Below are positions 35,904 through 43,915 of a stretch of DNA of 64,000 nt, in pieces; within the stretch, counting starts at the first letter, position 1, and every line of letters starts with the position of its first letter. A model generated the notes under the pieces. It worked only from the letters and a program-made list of their open reading frames with translations, was not told the origin of the DNA and ran no database searches. The stretch covers positions 1 to 64,000 of the forward strand of contig CAZKPB010000008.1 in the NCBI GenBank assembly GCA_964554535.1, given 5' to 3'. The translations under genes were made by a program, and so were the position numbers. The DNA is from DMER64 sp964554535 (GTDB lineage: Bacteria; Bacteroidota; Bacteroidia; Bacteroidales; UBA932).

Positions 35904-37118
35904 CTACCGGGACAACTGTCTGTAATACTCAAACCGGTGTTCGGGCATCAGGTCGGGATGAAAAATGGCTATGAGGTCTGCCAGGATGCGTTGCGGGTAT
36001 ACGATGGCCGATTCGTAATAGTCGTTGCCGCCTGCTGCCGTGTAGCGCAGGTTGTTGTTCCATACGGCGCCGTTCTGCACGCACGGGACCCGGGCAAACC
36101 GGGGGTCAAGGGCGGTCAGGTCGGCAAGGGAAAGGCAATTATTGGGATGAATCCAAAAGTCGGCCTGCAAAGCGTATATATAAGCCTGTTCTATGTTCAG
36201 GGTGCTGCTTTCCGGACCGGAGACGGCCCCGGACAGTTCTCCCCCGGCATCCTGTACCAGCAGGTTGGCGTGGCTTTCCAGGGAAGGAACGTACCAGACA
36301 TCTTTGAAGGGGGCGTTTATCAACACCTTAACCGGGGTGACGGCGGCGTCCTTTATGCGACGGCACAGACTCAGGTATTCGTTTTTCACGGAATTAAAGA
36401 AGTTGACGGCTTGGGACAAATCAAGGAGCTCATTGTCCCGAGACTCGTTTCCGGCAAAAAAGGCGGCAAAGGCTACCGTGTATTCCGCCCGGCCCAGAGG
36501 GTGGGGCTCGGTGTGGTCGTGAAGGAGCACCACATTCAGTCCCAGTTGTTCCATACGGGTAAGGTAGTCCATAGGCTGCCCGTTGATGTAATAGGCAAAG
36601 ACCACGTCGGGTTTCAGACGGAGCAGGGCCTCGTAGTCAATGGCGGCTTCATAGCCCACCTCGGCGGCTTGGGCCACGTTTTGGCTGTAGACGTATTTTT
36701 TGCCCGATACACCCACAATCCGGCCGCACTGATGCAGCACGTCAATGCAGGCAATGTGTGATGTGGACAGGCAGACCACGCGCCGGGCCGGTTTTATCAC
36801 GTAGCGGTGGGTGGAGGTATGCCCGTTTTGTGGGGATGTAAGGGCCGAGTAGCGCGTGTAGAGCACTGTCTGATTGCCTTCTTTGGTAAGCAGAAAGTTC
36901 CGGGCATATTGGGGTTGGTACAGCACCGTGGCATCGGGCGGCACAAGGTCCCACGTTGCAACGGCGGATTTGACGGGAAGTGAGGGGGATAAGGAATTGG
37001 TTGCGGCAGTTTCTGAAGCGGCGGAGGACTCGGTGCCGCGCCATCCGGAACAGGTACATCCGGTCAGAATGAGGACCACCGCAAAAAGCGAATACCGGAA
37101 ACGGTTTTGGTTCTTCAT
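35904..37118 (-). CDS. Periplasmic binding lipoprotein, BtuF/FecB-like
   Basis: A 404-residue helical-backbone substrate-binding protein of the type that delivers cobalamin, haem or siderophore-iron to an ABC importer. The start at ATG 37118 gives a lipoprotein signal with lipobox VLILTGCTCSG; the frame upstream of that codon lies in the tRNA. Core motifs are RVVCLSTSHIACIDVL, YEALLRLKPDVVFAYY and VVLLHDHTEPHPLGRAEY. The permease and ATPase genes usually next to it (btuCD/fecCD type) are not here. The ATG lies only two bases after the tRNA-Thr 3' end, which is unusual. Confidence 0.85.
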   Translation of the reverse strand: MKNQNRFRYSLFAVVLILTGCTCSGWRGTESSAASETAATNSLSPSLPVKSAVATWDLVPPDATVLYQPQYARNFLLTKEGNQTVLYTRYSALTSPQNGHTSTHRYVIKPARRVVCLSTSHIACIDVLHQCGRIVGVSGKKYVYSQNVAQAAEVGYEAAIDYEALLRLKPDVVFAYYINGQPMDYLTRMEQLGLNVVLLHDHTEPHPLGRAEYTVAFAAFFAGNESRDNELLDLSQAVNFFNSVKNEYLSLCRRIKDAAVTPVKVLINAPFKDVWYVPSLESHANLLVQDAGGELSGAVSGPESSTLNIEQAYIYALQADFWIHPNNCLSLADLTALDPRFARVPCVQNGAVWNNNLRYTAAGGNDYYESAIVYPQRILADLIAIFHPDLMPEHRFEYYRQLSR

Positions 37119-37120
37119 TG

Positions 37121-37193
37121 AGCCTTCCACGGGACTCGAACCCGCGACCTGCTCATTACGAATGAGCTGCTCTACCGACTGAGCTAAGAAGGC
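37121..37193 (-). tRNA. trnT: tRNA-Thr (anticodon CGT)
   Basis: A 73-base cloverleaf on the minus strand. Acceptor GCCTTCT pairs with GGAAGGC, D arm GCTC/GAGC, anticodon stem GCTCA/TGAGC with loop TTCGTAA (anticodon CGT, codon ACG), T arm with TTCGAGT loop. The discriminator base is T and CCA is not encoded. The downstream lipoprotein start codon follows two bases later. Confidence 0.97.
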
Positions 37194-37210
37194 CTGCTGT
37201 TATAGGGCGA

Positions 37211-37243
37211 CAAATATAGAACTTTTTTTTGAACACTGCCAAA
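37211..37243 (-). promoter_or_regulatory. Promoter of tRNA-Thr and the binding lipoprotein
   Basis: On the minus strand: TTTG at 37240-37243, 21-base spacer, TATATTTG at 37211-37218, ending 17 bases before the tRNA 5' end. It overlaps the divergent promoter of the flavoprotein gene. Confidence 0.72.
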
Positions 37244-37256
37244 GTTTTTACCTTTG
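37228..37256 (+). promoter_or_regulatory. Promoter of the BaiN-like flavoprotein gene
   Basis: TTTG at 37228-37231 and TACCTTTG at 37249-37256 with a short 17-base spacer. The -7 box ends five bases before ATG 37262, so the mRNA would be almost leaderless. Confidence 0.55.
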
Positions 37257-37261
37257 TGCTT

Positions 37262-38470
37262 ATGTACAACGTAATTGTGATTGGCGGGGGTCCCGCCGGG
37301 ATGATGGCGGCCGGAACGGCCGCCCAAAAAGGGGCTAAAGTATTGCTTTTGGAAAAGATGGACCGCCCGGGCCGCAAGCTCTGTCTTACGGGAAAGGGCC
37401 GCTGCAACATGACCAACCTCAAGGGCTGGTCCGATTTTGAGCCGCACGTCCATCCGCTCTCCCGAACTTTCAAGACGGCCTTTTACCACTTTACTCCTGA
37501 AGACACGGTCCGTTTTTTCAACGACCTGGGACTGCCTACCGTGTTGGAACACGGAGACCGGGTTTACCCGCAGTCGTACGTGGCGTCCGACGTGTTGCAC
37601 ACACTCAGACAGTGGATGGAAAGCGTGGGGGTTACCCTGCTTCCGTCTGCCGCCGTCACCTCGTTTGATTTTCGGCCGCCCCATATAGAATCATTGAAAA
37701 TCCGTGACAATAAGGGTGCTTCCGTGACGTTGGAAGCCCAACACTATTTGCTGGCCACCGGTGGATTGTCCTATCCCGTGACCGGGTCTACCGGTGACGG
37801 CTACGCCCTGGCGCAATCGGTGGGACATACCCTTGTCCCCGCTTTCCCGGCCCTGACGGCCTTGATGCCTGCCGCTTACGATTCCGCACTGCAGGGCATT
37901 TCCCTCAAGAACGTGGAACTGAGCCTGTATATTGACAATCAACTCAAACGTACCGAGATGGGCGAACTGCAGTTTACCCCGCTGGGCGTGGAAGGAGCCC
38001 TGGCTTTCCGACTGAGCCGCCAAGCCGTGGTGGCGCTGAATAAGGGTCAACAGGTGGAACTGCAATTGAATTTGAAACCCGCGGTGCCCGCGGCCGAGTT
38101 GCGTGCCCGCTGGCACAGGGACCTGACCGCTGCGCATAGGGACAGCGCCGACCCTGCGTTGTTGCGCGGCTATCTGCCCAAGGACCTGATTGCACCTTAT
38201 ATGAAGTACTGTAATACGGCACGCGTAAACCCCGTGGAAGCCCTGCAAAACTGGCGTTTTCCCGTGGCCTCGTATGGCGACTGGGCTCGTTGTGTGGTCA
38301 CCGCCGGGGGCATTTCCATGAACGAGGTGAACACAAAAACCATGCGGTCCAAATTGGTGGACAATCTCTCGTTTGCCGGAGAAATACTGGATCTGGATGC
38401 CGACACCGGCGGCTACAACCTGCAGATTGCATTTTCCACCGGTCGTCTGGCGGGCGAACAATGCGTCTGA
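37262..38470 (+). CDS. NAD(P)/FAD-dependent oxidoreductase (BaiN/HI0933 family)
   Basis: A 402-residue flavoprotein. The FAD-binding motif IVIGGGPAGMMAAGTAAQKG opens the protein and is followed by PGRKLCLTGKGRCNMTN, the signature of the HI0933/BaiN family. LLATGGLSYPVTGSTGDGY is the second nucleotide-binding segment, and the C terminus FAGEILDLDADTGGYNLQ closes the FAD site. ATG 37262 chosen because the family starts directly before the first strand. Some BaiN-like enzymes reduce double bonds in bile acids, but most members have no known substrate. yqeY follows after 22 bases. Confidence 0.93.
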   Translation: MYNVIVIGGGPAGMMAAGTAAQKGAKVLLLEKMDRPGRKLCLTGKGRCNMTNLKGWSDFEPHVHPLSRTFKTAFYHFTPEDTVRFFNDLGLPTVLEHGDRVYPQSYVASDVLHTLRQWMESVGVTLLPSAAVTSFDFRPPHIESLKIRDNKGASVTLEAQHYLLATGGLSYPVTGSTGDGYALAQSVGHTLVPAFPALTALMPAAYDSALQGISLKNVELSLYIDNQLKRTEMGELQFTPLGVEGALAFRLSRQAVVALNKGQQVELQLNLKPAVPAAELRARWHRDLTAAHRDSADPALLRGYLPKDLIAPYMKYCNTARVNPVEALQNWRFPVASYGDWARCVVTAGGISMNEVNTKTMRSKLVDNLSFAGEILDLDADTGGYNLQIAFSTGRLAGEQCV

Positions 38471-38492
38471 TTTTTATATATTTTTGCACATT

Positions 38493-38939
38493 ATGACATT
38501 AGAAAATCAAATCAACGCAGACATCAAGGCCGCCATGCTGGCCAAGGAAAAAGTACGTTTAACGGCGGTGCGCGCCATAAAGGCCGCCATCCTGCTGGCC
38601 AAGACAGCCGACGGGTCCGAAGAAATCGCCGATGACAAAGTGTTGTCCATCATCCAGAAATTAGTGAAACAACGTAAGGAAACGGCACTGGTCTATACCC
38701 AGAACAACCGTCCCGAACTGGCACAGAACGAGCTGGACGAGGCCGCCTTTATGGAACCCTATCTGCCCAAGGCACTTTCCGAGGCCGAACTGGAAGCGGC
38801 CGTTGGCGCCATCATTGCCTCTGTGGGAGCCAAATCACCAGCCGATATGGGCAAAGTGATGGGAGTGGCCACCAAACAACTGTCCGGTAAAGCCGACGGC
38901 CGTCAGATTTCTGCCGTAGTCAAACGCCTGCTTGCGTGA
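38493..38939 (+). CDS. GatB/YqeY domain protein
   Basis: A 148-residue all-helical protein of the YqeY family, which resembles the tRNA-binding tail of GatB. It has the usual start LENQINADIKAAMLAKEKVRL and ends AKSPADMGKVMGVATKQL-type, then GKADGRQISAVVKRLL. The start at ATG 38493 fits the family length; a -7-like TATTTTTG lies seven bases upstream. The biochemical role of free-standing YqeY is uncertain. The stop overlaps the next start (GTG). Confidence 0.93.
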   Translation: MTLENQINADIKAAMLAKEKVRLTAVRAIKAAILLAKTADGSEEIADDKVLSIIQKLVKQRKETALVYTQNNRPELAQNELDEAAFMEPYLPKALSEAELEAAVGAIIASVGAKSPADMGKVMGVATKQLSGKADGRQISAVVKRLLA

Positions 38940-39493
38940 AAATAGCTTCTTTTCCGTACCGGTCGCAGGACTTCTATCTTAAGCCCGATACCGCACTGGC
39001 CAAACCGCAGGATGATTTTTTCATTCCTCCGTTTTGCCGCGCGATGGCGTATGCCATATGCTATGTGATTAAAATCAATCGATTGGGAAGATGGATTGAA
39101 CCGCGTTTTGCCGCGCGGTATTGTGATCAATGGAATTTGGGGGTGTGTCTGTACGGAATTCCGGCCGAAGCGGATTACAAGGCTTTTGGTGCGGATGTGG
39201 ACAAATACCCGCAGCGCTACCGTCTGCTGGATTATTCGTTGCCCATGCCGCGCGTGTTTTACCGGGACCCTGTTGCGGCGCAACAGGCTCTGGAATTTTT
39301 TAACCTGCCCGGCAGCATCATGCCTTTGGCGTTTCCTTCACCGGAAGAAGTGGCGGATAAACTGGCGGCCCTGTCCCGGGTGATTTACGTGAAGATGGGT
39401 GACTTGATGCTGCTGGAACTTCATGCGCCGGTACCTATAGAAAAAGGGGACACCCTAAGGCTGCCCCCCCTGTTTTCCGTCACCATGCGGTAG
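38936..39493 (+). CDS. Degenerate fumarylacetoacetate-hydrolase-fold protein (probable pseudoenzyme)
   Basis: A 185-residue protein starting at GTG 38936, overlapping the yqeY stop. Alignment by eye to Bacteroidota FAH-family hydrolases is clear: YLKPDTALAKPQDDFFIPPF, then VIKINRLGRWIEPRFAARY and NLGVCLYGI, ending in MGDLMLLELHAPVPIEKGD. In active members the metal is held by the two Glu of an HYExE motif and an Asp in GIDFTARD. Here these positions are Ala40, Cys42 and Cys71, so the metal site is gone. The reading frame is intact. It may bind a ligand or partner, or be decaying. A normal FAH paralogue is probably elsewhere in the genome. Confidence 0.75.
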   Translation: MKIASFPYRSQDFYLKPDTALAKPQDDFFIPPFCRAMAYAICYVIKINRLGRWIEPRFAARYCDQWNLGVCLYGIPAEADYKAFGADVDKYPQRYRLLDYSLPMPRVFYRDPVAAQQALEFFNLPGSIMPLAFPSPEEVADKLAALSRVIYVKMGDLMLLELHAPVPIEKGDTLRLPPLFSVTMR

Positions 39494-39499
39494 TGCGTC

Positions 39500-40273
39500 T
39501 TACAGCAACGTACGCATGTTCAACTTGATGTCCGTCAATACTTTTTTGGTATCCAGCGTAAAATCGCCGCGCATTATCCAGTCGTAGTAAGAAGGTTCCG
39601 CCTTCAGCACCTCCGTGACCAGACGGCCCTTGTGTTTTCCAAAATTAATTACGGGCTGGTCTTTGTCATTGAGTACTATGCGGCCGGCGTAGTCTACGTT
39701 ACGGGTCTTGGTGGAAAAATCGGACAGAAAGTCCACGTCGTTTTTTAAATCATCCGGGTAGCGGTCCAGTTGGGCTTCCAAAATGTCGCAGGTGGCTTCC
39801 GTGTCGGCCAGGGCGCTATGCGCGTTCTCCAGGTCTTTCTGGCAGTAAAATTTGTAGGCGGCCTTGAGGGTACGCTGTTCCATTTTGTGGAAGATGTTTT
39901 GCACGTCCACCATACGGTGTTTACGAAAGTCAAAATCCACTCCGGCACGCAGGAATTCCTCGGCCAGCATGGGCACGTCAAAATGGGTGGAGTTGTAACC
40001 GGCAATGTCACAACCTTCCATCCAGCGGGCCATATCTTTGGCTATCTGTTTGAAAGTGGGCTCGTTGGCAACGTCTTCGTTGGATATGCCGTGGATGGCC
40101 TGTGATTCCGGAGAGATGGGAATGGTGGGGTTTACCCGGCGGGTCTTGGATTCGCGGCTTCCGTCGGGAAATACTTTCAGAATGCAAATTTCAACAATGC
40201 GGTCTGTGGCCACGTTCAAACCGGTGGTTTCCAGGTCAAAGAACAGTAGCGGATTTTTAAGGTTGAGTTTCAT
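39500..40273 (-). CDS. DnaQ-like 3'-5' exonuclease
   Basis: A 257-residue DEDDh exonuclease, resembling the epsilon proofreading subunit of DNA polymerase III. Exo I is FFDLETTGLN, Exo II is NSTHFDVPMLAEEF, and Exo III is HSALADTEATCDIL with the catalytic His and Asp. The C-terminal ~70 residues (GRIVLNDKDQPVINFGKHKGRLV) form the extra small domain common in Bacteroidota homologues. ATG 40273 is chosen four codons inside the frame. It follows dnaN after 18 bases, so clamp and exonuclease genes are probably cotranscribed, a sensible partnership for replication. Confidence 0.93.
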   Translation of the reverse strand: MKLNLKNPLLFFDLETTGLNVATDRIVEICILKVFPDGSRESKTRRVNPTIPISPESQAIHGISNEDVANEPTFKQIAKDMARWMEGCDIAGYNSTHFDVPMLAEEFLRAGVDFDFRKHRMVDVQNIFHKMEQRTLKAAYKFYCQKDLENAHSALADTEATCDILEAQLDRYPDDLKNDVDFLSDFSTKTRNVDYAGRIVLNDKDQPVINFGKHKGRLVTEVLKAEPSYYDWIMRGDFTLDTKKVLTDIKLNMRTLL

Positions 40274-40291
40274 ATAAAGGGGCAATAGATG

Positions 40292-41419
40292 TTATGCCGT
40301 GATAACCATGGGCATAATTAAGGCGCAAGTTTCTTCGTTTTCATCGTCCGGTGCCACCGGGGTCACCAGGCCCACCCGTGAAGGATCACTGAGGGCTATA
40401 CATACTTCCGTGCTGGACAGGTTGGCGAGAATCTCTACCAGGAAGGTGGATTTGAATCCCATTTCAATGGGATCACCGTCGTACTGGCACGTCAGGCGTT
40501 CCTGGGCGGCAATGCGGAATTCTATATCCTGTGCTGAAACAAAGATTTCGTTGTTGGCAAAATGGAGTTTCAGCAGGTTGGTGGCCTGATTGGCGCAGAC
40601 GCTTACGCGGCGGACGGCGTTCATTAGTTCCGCGCGGTCTACCAGTACCTTATAAGGATTGTTTACAGGGATAACGCTGCGGTAGGCCGGATAGTTTCCT
40701 TCTACAAGGAGGGAAATCATCCGGAAAGACCCAAAGTTGAAGAACGCATTTTTGTTGTCAAAAGCCACTTCCACGTTGTCGGTCAATTTGACCAGCAGGT
40801 TTTTCAAAATATTTGCGGGTTTCTTGGGCAGGATGAAGGATGTATCTTCCGCTGCCTGTATGTCTTTGCGGGTGTAGCACACCAGTTTGTGCGAGTCGGA
40901 GGCCACCATGTTGGTAAGGCCGCCCTTGAAGTCAAAGAAAATACCGTTCATCACCGGCCTTAGTTCTTCTTCTCCGGCAGCGTACAGGGTATTGTTGATA
41001 CCCGACAGAAGAATGCCTGCCGGGAACGAAATCTGCTGGCCGCCTTCCTGAATTTCCGGGGCATTGGGGTAGTCTTCCGCCGGATACGCAGGTACTTGAA
41101 ACTTGCCGGTGGCCCAGGTAAATTCAATGATATTTTGTTCTTTGTTGAATACAAAAGTAAGCGGTTGTTCCGGAAATTCTTTGAGAGAATCGGTAAGTAT
41201 GCGTGCCGGTATGGCTACCGAACCTTCTTCCGTCACGTTGTCAATGGGCATGGTGGTACGCAGTGTGGTCTCCAGGTCCGATGCGGTAATAGTCAGTGAA
41301 TCTTCCTTCAATTCAAACAGGAAGTTATCCAAAATGGTCAATGTGTTTTTGGAAGCTATAACTCTGCTGACTGATTGCAGTCTTCCCAACAGTTCCGAGC
41401 TTGATACAACAAATTTCAT
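40292..41419 (-). CDS. dnaN: DNA polymerase III beta sliding clamp
   Basis: A 375-residue ring-forming processivity clamp of replication. N terminus MKFVVSSSELLGRLQSVSRV, the middle YCTRKDIQAAEDTSFILPKK, and the C-terminal ALIMPMVITA ending are characteristic. Three clamp repeats of about 120 residues each fill the length. It is not linked to dnaA here. A -7 box (TATATTTG) lies upstream in the 36-base gap after the LpxB-Ogt gene. Confidence 0.97.
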   Translation of the reverse strand: MKFVVSSSELLGRLQSVSRVIASKNTLTILDNFLFELKEDSLTITASDLETTLRTTMPIDNVTEEGSVAIPARILTDSLKEFPEQPLTFVFNKEQNIIEFTWATGKFQVPAYPAEDYPNAPEIQEGGQQISFPAGILLSGINNTLYAAGEEELRPVMNGIFFDFKGGLTNMVASDSHKLVCYTRKDIQAAEDTSFILPKKPANILKNLLVKLTDNVEVAFDNKNAFFNFGSFRMISLLVEGNYPAYRSVIPVNNPYKVLVDRAELMNAVRRVSVCANQATNLLKLHFANNEIFVSAQDIEFRIAAQERLTCQYDGDPIEMGFKSTFLVEILANLSSTEVCIALSDPSRVGLVTPVAPDDENEETCALIMPMVITA

Positions 41420-41445
41420 ATTATTAGTTCTTTTGATTTAACTTA

Positions 41446-41453
41446 CAAATATA
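41446..41453 (-). promoter_or_regulatory. -7 box (TATATTTG) of dnaN
   Basis: Exact TAnnTTTG on the minus strand, 26 bases before the dnaN ATG and just after the LpxB-Ogt stop. No obvious -33 element. Confidence 0.5.
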
Positions 41454-41455
41454 GA

Positions 41456-43066
41456 TTAAAATAATGAGTTGGTCGATTCCGGGGCGTATGTTTTTTCCAT
41501 GGCCAGAATTTTTTGTTTGGTATCCAATCCGCCGGCATAACCCACCAGCGAACCGTCGTTGCCAATGACACGGTGGCAGGGGATAATCAGGGCAAAGGGG
41601 TTGGCGTTGTTGGCCTGTCCCACGGCACGTGCGGCTTTGGGGCTGCCGCATTTGACGGCAAGGTCTGAGTAGGAGCAGGTGGTGCCGTAGGGAATAGTGG
41701 CCAACTGCTGCCAGACCGTTTTTTGAAACTCAGTGCCTTCTATCTGCATCGGCAGGTCAAAGGCGCGTCGTTTGCCTTCCAGGTATTCGTGCAGTTGCGT
41801 AACGGCTTGCTGCAGCACAGTGGGGACCGGTTCCCCTTCCAGCGGGTGGTCGTTGAGATAACAGCCCGGGGCGGTATCCTCGGCAAAGAAGGAGCCCGTG
41901 AGGGTGCCGGAGAGGTTGGCGGTAAAGCAGAAAAAGCCAAAGGGGGTGGGTTCACAGATTTTATAGATGGGGGGGTGGGTGATTCCGGTAAGGGTTTCCA
42001 CCATATCGCGGGCTACCCGCAGCGTGGCGCCCGGAGTCCCCAAAAGTTTCTGCAGTTGTTTGTAGTCGGCCAGCACACTGCGGCGGCGCTGGCGTCCGGG
42101 AAGCAGGGAGAGGAGCTCGTCCGTGAGATGCTCCGGGGTACAGTCTTTTTGCACCAGTTCGTGTACGGTATTCTTCCCTAGTATGATGTCGGGAAGGGCA
42201 ATGTGATTGATTCTTATGATTTTGCGGGCAATGGCCACCGACAGCGGGTTGCCTCCGTAGCAGACTACCTGCGGGCAGCCCAGCAAGGCGGCTTCCAGAG
42301 TGGCGGTGCCGCTGGTGACTATGGCGGCCACGGCTTGACGCAGTATCCGGTGGGTGTTGCCGTAGATGACCCGCGCGGGAAGGTCGCTGAGGTAACGGTC
42401 GTAGACTTCCGGGAGAATGGAATGCACGCCGGCCACAATCCACTGGTGGTCGGGAAACTCCTTGATGACGGCCGCGGCCCGGGGCAGGGTGAAGTTTATC
42501 TCGGCCATGCGGCTTCCGGGCAGGATAGCCAGGATGGGGGCGTCGCTGAGTTTGTATTCCCGGCGGAAATTGTCCGTTTCACTGTCGTCGGATTCCATTA
42601 TGGGTTGCAAGGTGTCCAGAATGGGGTTGCCCAGATAGATGCTTGGGATGCCTTTGGCGTTGAAGTAGTCGGTTTCAAAAGGAAAAATTACGTAGAGGCG
42701 GGAGATGACGCGCCTCATTTTGCGGACGCGTCCTTCGCGGGAAGCCCATACTTTTGGGGCAAGGTAGTAGAATGTCTTGATATGGTGGCGGTTGGCAAAA
42801 CCGGCCATCTGCATATTGAAGGTGGGGTAATCAATGAGAATGAGCACGTCCGGAGCAAATGCAAGTAATTCCCGTTTGCAGGCCGCCAGCCGTTTGAGCA
42901 GGGATCCGGCTTTGGCCAGCACTTCTATAAAGCCCATTACGGCAGAAGAGGAATCGGGACCAAAATAGTGTATGACGGCCTGCGGGTCTGCCATTTGCAG
43001 TCCCTGATACAATTCTTTGGCATAATTATCACCGGATGCCTCACCGGCAATGATGAAATAACGCAT
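41456..43066 (-). CDS. lpxB: Fusion of lipid-A-disaccharide synthase (LpxB) and O6-alkylguanine-DNA methyltransferase (Ogt)
   Basis: A 536-residue protein made of two normally separate enzymes. Residues 1-361 are LpxB (GT19), joining UDP-diacylglucosamine and lipid X in lipid A synthesis: FIIAGEASGDN, LIDYPTFNMQMAG, LYVIFPFETDYF, LPGSRMAEI and TSGTATLEAALLGCPQVVC are seen. Between residues 35 and 44 about 15 residues usual in LpxB (the GGxxMxxxG to LavMGF segment) are missing. Residues ~366-530 are an Ogt-type repair protein with the alkyl-acceptor Cys497 in IIPCHRVIG and the GGLDTKQKILAMEK end. The frame is open throughout. It starts 12 bases after surE. Confidence 0.9.
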   Translation of the reverse strand: MRYFIIAGEASGDNYAKELYQGLQMADPQAVIHYFGPDSSSAVMGFIEVLAKAGSLLKRLAACKRELLAFAPDVLILIDYPTFNMQMAGFANRHHIKTFYYLAPKVWASREGRVRKMRRVISRLYVIFPFETDYFNAKGIPSIYLGNPILDTLQPIMESDDSETDNFRREYKLSDAPILAILPGSRMAEINFTLPRAAAVIKEFPDHQWIVAGVHSILPEVYDRYLSDLPARVIYGNTHRILRQAVAAIVTSGTATLEAALLGCPQVVCYGGNPLSVAIARKIIRINHIALPDIILGKNTVHELVQKDCTPEHLTDELLSLLPGRQRRRSVLADYKQLQKLLGTPGATLRVARDMVETLTGITHPPIYKICEPTPFGFFCFTANLSGTLTGSFFAEDTAPGCYLNDHPLEGEPVPTVLQQAVTQLHEYLEGKRRAFDLPMQIEGTEFQKTVWQQLATIPYGTTCSYSDLAVKCGSPKAARAVGQANNANPFALIIPCHRVIGNDGSLVGYAGGLDTKQKILAMEKTYAPESTNSLF

Positions 43067-43078
43067 AGCAAAGGAGTT

Positions 43079-43837
43079 TTATATGTCCCAACAGGCTTCC
43101 AGGCGGGCTATTTCCGCAAGGTTGGTGGAGTCCACCTGATGCGGCACAATGGTTATATATTTTTGTTCCAATAAGTTATGGTCGCAACTCGGGTCTTCTT
43201 TCTGGGAGTTGACAAATTCACCAACCACCCAGTAATAAGGCTTGGAATAGGGGTCAATGCGTTCCTGCATTTCCTTTATCCAGTATCCCATTCCCATACG
43301 GGCAAAACGGATGCCTTTGATTTCTTCAATAGTGGCTAAGGGAGCGTTGACATTCAGGTAGGTGTATTTTTTGGGCGGATTTTCAATAAATTGAGCCAGG
43401 ATTTTGCGGCCGTAGTGGATGAGGGCGGTAAAATCGGCATCGGGATTATGGGAACACAAACTGAAGGCCATAGCCGGAATACCGTTGAGGGCCGCCTCGG
43501 CCGTGGCTCCCAGGGTGCCGGAATACAGTTGGGCCGTGGAGGAGTTGGAACCGTGGTTGATTCCGGAAAGCACCAGGTCCGGTTTGCGTTCCGCAAACAG
43601 TTGATTCAAGGCCATTTTGACGCAGTCTACCGGGGTTCCGGAACAATAATAACCGTTACACATTTTCTCGGCGGGAAAGAAGCGTAGCATTTTACAGACG
43701 CTAACAGACATTGAAGTAGCACTTTGCGGGTGTTGGGGGGCTACTATGGTTAAATCCCCAAAGGGACGGGCTAATTCTATAAGTGCTTGAAGTCCTTTAG
43801 CTGTATAGCCGTCGTCGTTGGTCAGAAGTATGTGCAT
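43079..43837 (-). CDS. surE: 5'/3'-nucleotidase SurE
   Basis: A 252-residue metal-dependent nucleotidase acting on nucleoside monophosphates and short polyphosphates. The metal and nucleophile region ILLTNDDGYTAKGL, TIVAPQHPQSATSMSV, CSGTPVDCVKMAL and VLSGINHGSNSS are all family motifs. It is cotranscribed with lpxB-ogt 12 bases downstream; surE-lpxB pairing is common in Bacteroidota as far as I know. Diverges from gapA. Confidence 0.96.
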   Translation of the reverse strand: MHILLTNDDGYTAKGLQALIELARPFGDLTIVAPQHPQSATSMSVSVCKMLRFFPAEKMCNGYYCSGTPVDCVKMALNQLFAERKPDLVLSGINHGSNSSTAQLYSGTLGATAEAALNGIPAMAFSLCSHNPDADFTALIHYGRKILAQFIENPPKKYTYLNVNAPLATIEEIKGIRFARMGMGYWIKEMQERIDPYSKPYYWVVGEFVNSQKEDPSCDHNLLEQKYITIVPHQVDSTNLAEIARLEACWDI

Positions 43838-43860
43838 AATGTGCGAAATTAATGATTTTT

Positions 43861-43892
43861 TTTGAGCATTTCACAGCGAATCATTAACTTTG
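43861..43892 (+). promoter_or_regulatory. Bacteroidota-type promoter of gapA
   Basis: TTTG at 43861-43864, 20-base spacer, TAACTTTG at 43885-43892, a full consensus match 23 bases before ATG 43916. Strong promoter expected for a glycolytic gene. Confidence 0.82.
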
Positions 43893-43915
43893 CGCGGATT
43901 TTAAAAAACATCAAT

